64,000 nucleotides of DNA from Kroppenstedtia eburnea (lineage in GTDB: Bacteria; Bacillota; Bacilli; Thermoactinomycetales; DSM-45169). Below are positions 60,296-64,000 of this stretch, piece by piece; the first letter of the stretch is position 1; each line of letters begins with the position of its first letter. The position numbers were made by a program, and so were the translations under genes. Where the stretch lies: positions 3,100,001 through 3,164,000 of the forward strand of contig NZ_CP048103.1 in assembly GCF_013282215.1 (NCBI RefSeq). The letters run 5' to 3'. The notes beneath the pieces were generated by a model. The model made no database searches and was not told where the DNA came from. It worked only from the letters and a program-made list of their open reading frames with translations.

Positions 60296-60323
60296 TAGTA
60301 CCGCCAAAGTCGATTTCGTTACA
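60296..60323 (-). promoter_or_regulatory. candidate autoregulated ECF promoter
   Basis: Minus-strand TGTAAC, 16 bases, GTACTA; the AAC in the -35 is the usual mark of ECF promoters. Confidence 0.45.
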
Positions 60324-60509
60324 AGCAAAAAGTGAATCTGATCAAATTTCCTCTGGCTACCTCTATAAAAAAGCAGGCGTCCGAGGTAGACACCTGTTGT
60401 TCAATCGAGCTTCAAGATTTGGCAATCGGTTTACCCAGATCTCCGACTCCTTGCCCCACATCCGACACTTCCGAAGCCAACGAGGGCGTGTCTGTTTCCG
60501 AGGGAATGT

Positions 60510-60612
60510 GAGACGCGTTGTGAGAACAACAGAGGGAGGGTGGGGTTTCACATGGAGTGACTTTGGCTCGTCAGAACAACGGAAGGACATGTGAAACCCC
60601 ATCCCGACCGGC
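60510..60612. repeat. palindromic repeat family A, copy 5 (inverted)
   Basis: Same core as the others but in the opposite orientation: GGGGTTTCACATG ... CATGTGAAACCCC, with one outer arm (ACGCGTTGTGAGA) at the left. It lies in the gap between the sigma operon and the split gene; the rest of that gap shows nothing. Confidence 0.82.
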
Positions 60613-60707
60613 CCGGCCCCAGATAAAGATTTATCAAACACACCCGAATCGGGGTGACATGTTACTGGGATGAGATCCGAATGATTCCTACCTGATAGAG
60701 TCTTGAA

Positions 60708-61214
60708 TTATTTTACGGAAACTTTCATCTTCGATCCCGCTTTGCCAGCGAACACAAGGGTGCCTTTCTCTGGCAATACAACTTGATGATCGCCGCTGAT
60801 CACGCTGAAGTTTACGCACGTGCCCTTCTCGTCGTATACGGCAAATGACCCCTTTGCGGGCATCTTCACCTTCATCGTCTTGCCTGCCGCCTTCTCAGGT
60901 ACCGTGAACCATTTGGCATGACCGCTCGCCGGGATCGTAACCGACGATTTTTTGCCGGAATCGATCGGACCCACGGCTTCCTCGCGCACAAACAGACTGC
61001 CAGAGGCTTCGAGGTATTCGATTCCATTCTTTTTAAAGAAGTTATAGGCCTGGTTGTCCCTGCCGGCCATCGTCGGAATTTGTAATTCACTGACTGACGT
61101 GTGGGGTCCCGTTATTTTTTGATCCATCACATACCCGGGCACTTCTTCCAACAAGTTCAGTTGGAGGGTGGGCATCAACCAATACGTCACCGATGTATAT
61201 TTCTCATTGATCAG
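60708..61214 (-). pseudogene. C-terminal part of a gene split by the TnpB element
   Basis: About 168 residues, from LINEKYTSVTYWLMP directly after the element's right end to the stop at 60708. The sequence has a beta-rich C-terminal domain (SSVTIPASGHAKWFTVPE...VLPEKGTLVFAGKAG). I do not recognise the family. There is no start signal for this piece alone. Confidence 0.6.
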
Positions 61215-61330
61215 TTGACACTCCACACGCCTGAAGGCGTGGGATTCTTGGGTAATCTCCAGTAACCCGGAGAAATGGACCAAGCTTAGACCGCATGCCC
61301 TGCGGCAATGATCCTCAAACCTTCCCGCAA
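61215..61330 (-). ncRNA. candidate omega RNA (TnpB guide RNA scaffold)
   Basis: In IS605-type elements the 3' part of tnpB plus the right end is processed into the guide RNA. Here the stem CCACGCC/GGCGTGTGG is followed by GTGTCAA, and the first flanking bases, CTGATCAATGAGAAATATAC, would be the guide. This is based on the known organisation of the family. Confidence 0.6.
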
Positions 61331-62419
61331 AATATTCGTTGCAGCATTGATATCCCGGTCGTGATGCTCGTGACACTCGGGACAGGTCCATTCTCTGACG
61401 CTCAGCTTCTTTACCTCTTGATTTCGATATTTACAACCGGAACAAAGTTGACTGGACGGAAAGTCTTTCCCTACTTTCACCAGGGTCCTCCCGTGCCATT
61501 TCGCTTTGTACTCCAGCATGGAACCAAACTCCGACCACGAGGCATCGCTGATGCTCTTTGCCAGCTTGTGATTCTGGACCAAATTCTTCACAGGCAAGTC
61601 TTCGACGCTGATCACTTGGTTTTCGTAAATCAGCTTGGAAGACAGCTTATGAAGAAAATCGTGGCGGGCATTCACGATTTTTTCATGGATTCGTGCCACC
61701 TTGATCCGTGCTTTGTGCCAATTGGAACCCCCTTTCGTGCGTCGGGACATGATTTTTTGCGCTTTTGCCAGTTTCTTTTCGTATGTACGAAAGGATCGGG
61801 GGGGCTTGACCTTGGGTGTTCCGTCCGAAAAAATGGCAAAGTCCGTTAAGCCCAGATCGATCCCGATGGCTTTTTCTTTGTCTACCGGTTGATATGGACA
61901 ACGGTCCATCTCACATCGAACCGAAACAAAGTATTTGCCTGATGGGTTGCGCCGAATGGTGGCAGAGAGAATTCTCCCTTCCACTTCACGTGATTTGGCA
62001 AACTTCACCCAACCTAACTTCGGAAGCTTGATCCGATTCCCGGCCACTTCAATCGAAGGCTTTCTTCCCTTTGGGTAGTTACACTGTGAAGTGTAGGACT
62101 GGACGCGATTCCTTCTGCTTTTGAAACGGGGTTTGTCATTTTGCTTCTTGAAGAAGCGTGAAAAGGCATCCGCCAAATTCTTCAACGAATTTTGCAGAGA
62201 CGTGGAATCCACTTCGTTCAGCCAGTCGATCTCCTTTTTCAACTGCGTTATTTGGCTTGAACAAGTATGGTATGTAAGACCTTTCCCTGTAAGCTGATAG
62301 TTCTCATTCCATTTGGCCAGAAATTGATTGAACACAAAACGGCTGCAACCCATGGATTTGTGGATCAAGGTGGCTTGCTTGGGTGTGGGATACAGACGAA
62401 ATTTATATGCTTTGTGCAT
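61286..62419 (-). CDS. tnpB: RNA-guided endonuclease TnpB
   Basis: RuvC-type nuclease guided by omega RNA, which cuts the empty donor site and so keeps the element in place. The three RuvC acidic residues are visible in [22 protein letters not shown] and [11 protein letters not shown], and the zinc finger as CSGCKYRN...CPECHEHH. It has 377 residues, full length. ATG at 62419 follows AGGAGGTG. No tnpA is nearby, so mobility would need a transposase elsewhere. Confidence 0.93.
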   Translation of the reverse strand: MHKAYKFRLYPTPKQATLIHKSMGCSRFVFNQFLAKWNENYQLTGKGLTYHTCSSQITQLKKEIDWLNEVDSTSLQNSLKNLADAFSRFFKKQNDKPRFKSRRNRVQSYTSQCNYPKGRKPSIEVAGNRIKLPKLGWVKFAKSREVEGRILSATIRRNPSGKYFVSVRCEMDRCPYQPVDKEKAIGIDLGLTDFAIFSDGTPKVKPPRSFRTYEKKLAKAQKIMSRRTKGGSNWHKARIKVARIHEKIVNARHDFLHKLSSKLIYENQVISVEDLPVKNLVQNHKLAKSISDASWSEFGSMLEYKAKWHGRTLVKVGKDFPSSQLCSGCKYRNQEVKKLSVREWTCPECHEHHDRDINAATNILREGLRIIAAGHAV

Positions 62420-62457
62420 TTTTTCACCTCCTATCGTTTAATATTCTTTAACCCCCA

Positions 62458-62571
62458 CGGTTAGGATGGACGGAATATACTCATTGTTTTCGCATTTCAC
62501 TTCAGCCATGGGCTTACGCATGCATAACGATTGGCTATTTGTGATCCATTTTTCAATGAGCCACTTATCCT
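62458..62571 (-). pseudogene. possible N-terminal fragment of the gene split by the TnpB element
   Basis: An open stretch (KDKWLIEKWITNSQSL, then MRKPMAEVKCENNEYIPSIL) runs up to the left end of the element in a frame that could continue into LINEKYTSV on the other side. No ribosome-binding site; the join is conjecture. The remaining part of the gap to 62708 has a hairpin (GTCGTTC/GAACGAC) only. Confidence 0.3.
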
Positions 62572-62707
62572 TAGTTTAACTACGGAACGTATGTTTGTAA
62601 ATACTTTTCAGAATTCGTCGTTCTAAGGATCCCCACAAGGGAGATCCCGAACGACGCTCGCTTTCATCCCAACCCTAAAGGGCTGGGTTTTCTCGCTCGC
62701 TTTTTAC

Positions 62708-62736
62708 AAAAAAAGGAACCGGTCTCACCGGCTCCT
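62708..62736 (-). terminator. terminator of the P5C dehydrogenase gene
   Basis: GGAGCCGG/CCGGTTCC stem followed by TTTTTTT on the minus strand, ten bases after the stop. Confidence 0.85.
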
Positions 62737-62745
62737 ATCTTTTCC

Positions 62746-64000
62746 TCAATCAAAACACTTCCGATACCAGTTTGGCCTGAGTGAATTGGAGCAGGTAGTC
62801 GGGGCCGCCGGCTTTGGAATCGGTGCCGGACATGTTGAAGCCGCCGGAGGGGCGCCGGTGCATTTGCGGTTGAAGTAAAGGTTGCCCACGTGAAATTGGT
62901 CGCGGGCCTTTTCCAGGTGGGACCGGTTGCGGCTGTAGACGGAGCCGGTGAGGCCGTATTCGGTGTTGTTGGCGATGGCCAGGGCGTGGTCAAAATCCTT
63001 CGCCTTGACGAAGGCCAGCACCGGTCCGAAGATCTCTTCCTTGCAGATCCGGGCCTCCGGGTCCACATCGGCGAACAGGGTCGGCTGGATGAAGTAGCCG
63101 TTTCCTTTTCCTCTTCCGCCCCCGGTCACCAACCGGCCTTCCTTTTTCCCGATCTCAATGTAATCCATGATTTTCTCCACGGCCCGCTCATCCACCACCG
63201 GGCCCATATCGATCTCCAGGTTTCGGGCCGGCGCCACCTTCAGCTGTTGGGTCAGCCGGGTCACCTTTTCCAGCATGGTGTCGTAGACATCCTTGTGAAT
63301 GATCGCTTTGGAACAGGCGGAGCATTTCTGACCGCAGAACCCGAAGGCGGAACGGACGATCTCCGCCGCCGCCTGTTCCAAGTCGGCCTCCCGGTCCACA
63401 ATGATGGAGTTTTTGCCGCCCATCTCGGCGATCACCCGTTTGATCCACTTTTGCCCCGGTGCCGTTTTCGCGGCCAACTCGTTGATACGCAGGCCCACCT
63501 CCCGGGAGCCGGTGAAGGAGATATACCGGGCCAGCGAATGTTGCACCAGATACTCCCCCACCTCTCCCCCCGGGCCCGGGAGGAAGTTGACCACTCCCTC
63601 AGGCAATCCGGCTTCGTTCAGGATCTTCATAAATTGGGCGGCGATCACCGAGGTGTTGCTGGCCAGCTTCAGAACGACCGTGTTTCCGGCCACGATGGAG
63701 GAGACAGTGAGACCCACCATGATCGCCAGGGGAAAGTTCCACGGCGGGATCACAATCCGAGGCACCGGTTGTGCCAACCGGATCATCTCCCGGCCGTAGT
63801 ATTCCAGGAAATCGATCGCCTCTGCAGTGTCCGCGTCGGCCTCCACCCAACTCTTCCCCGCCTCCAGCACCATCCAGGCGGAAAACTGATGCTTGCGGCG
63901 GCGCAGGATATCCGCCCGCGCTTCCGGGGCCACCCGTTTCCAGCTCTCAAAGGTGTGAACCGCCGCTTGAATCGCCTTTTCCGCCAGGTCCTTGTCCCCC
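62746..64000 (-). pseudogene. L-glutamate gamma-semialdehyde (P5C) dehydrogenase, damaged and partial
   Basis: NAD-dependent aldehyde dehydrogenase of proline/arginine breakdown (PruA/RocA). Conserved parts include [33 protein letters not shown], the catalytic Cys in CGQKCSA and [11 protein letters not shown]. Two defects are visible: about 15-17 residues are missing in frame between LAQPVP and VIPPWNFP, and a short deletion after FNRKCTGA (near 62855) shifts the frame, so the usual [18 protein letters not shown] end is encoded out of frame. The N-terminus lies beyond the right edge. Confidence 0.85.

Larger units (their letters stand above)
61215..62460 (-). mobile_element. IS605-family element with tnpB only (IS1341 type)
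   Basis: Contains an intact tnpB and no tnpA. The right end is recognisable: CCACGCCTTCAGGCGTG hairpin followed by GTGTCAA at 61215. The left end lies within about 62430-62470 upstream of the tnpB ribosome-binding site; its exact base and the target-adjacent motif could not be fixed. Frames on both sides suggest insertion inside a gene. Confidence 0.8.

Overview
The window comes from a moderately GC-rich member of the Bacillota. CodY, a tRNA-dependent T-box leader, GatCAB, SipS-type signal peptidase, RsbT-like, IDEAL-domain, YkpA-type ABC-F, SodF-type superoxide dismutase and ECF-transporter genes all point to Bacilli. The base composition and the DUF6230/DUF6114 pair (otherwise typical of actinomycetes) suggest the family Thermoactinomycetaceae. 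That placement is inference: there is no rRNA, and no tRNA or CRISPR array was recognised.

Layout. 1-7.2 kb (minus strand): cytochrome c oxidase subunit II (cut by the left edge), heme O synthase with a long structured leader, an RsbT-like ATPase, an ABC exporter, codY, signal peptidase I and a DUF402 phosphatase. 7.4-8.5 kb: proC behind a T-box. 8.6-22 kb: subtilisin-like protease, GNAT, VanW, MutY, MscS, AlkA-type glycosylase, LysM-3D wall protein and an ABC exporter pair. 22.3-25.6 kb: HD nucleotidase, O-antigen-ligase-like protein and a UgtP-like glycosyltransferase. 26-29.6 kb: a three-gene exported/membrane cluster (DUF6230, DUF6114, and an exported protein ending in an HPr-like domain without its phosphorylation sites), divergent from a GAF-LuxR regulator. 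30-34.6 kb: IDEAL protein, ABC-F ATPase and a secreted amidase.

34.7-39 kb is the most unusual stretch. It holds an HTH-TPR (RRNPP-like) receptor divergent from a 46-residue exported peptide, a small membrane-active-looking peptide gene with a convergent antisense promoter (candidate type I toxin-antitoxin), a decayed second copy that kept the antisense part, an XRE regulator between the copies, and a separate Fst-like 29-residue peptide with a bidirectional terminator. 39-45 kb: RlmCD-type rRNA methyltransferase, a fragment resembling a conjugation coupling protein, and an ECF transporter (S-T-A-A). 45.6-54 kb: a frameshifted deaminase, alpha-amylase with a cre-type operator, a frameshifted superoxide dismutase, a Gln-rich protein and gatCAB. 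54-64 kb: GDSL esterase, a DUF5819/HTTM-DCC pair, an ECF sigma/anti-sigma operon, a TnpB-only IS605-type element that has split a gene, and a damaged delta-1-pyrroline-5-carboxylate dehydrogenase cut by the right edge.

Two families of short palindromic repeats are scattered between genes: family A, five copies with GGGTTTCACAT ends, and family B, two copies with GTTGATTA ends. One family A copy contains three 52-bp tandem repeats. Several genes carry indels (sod, deaminase, P5C dehydrogenase), so local sequence quality should be considered before calling them dead.
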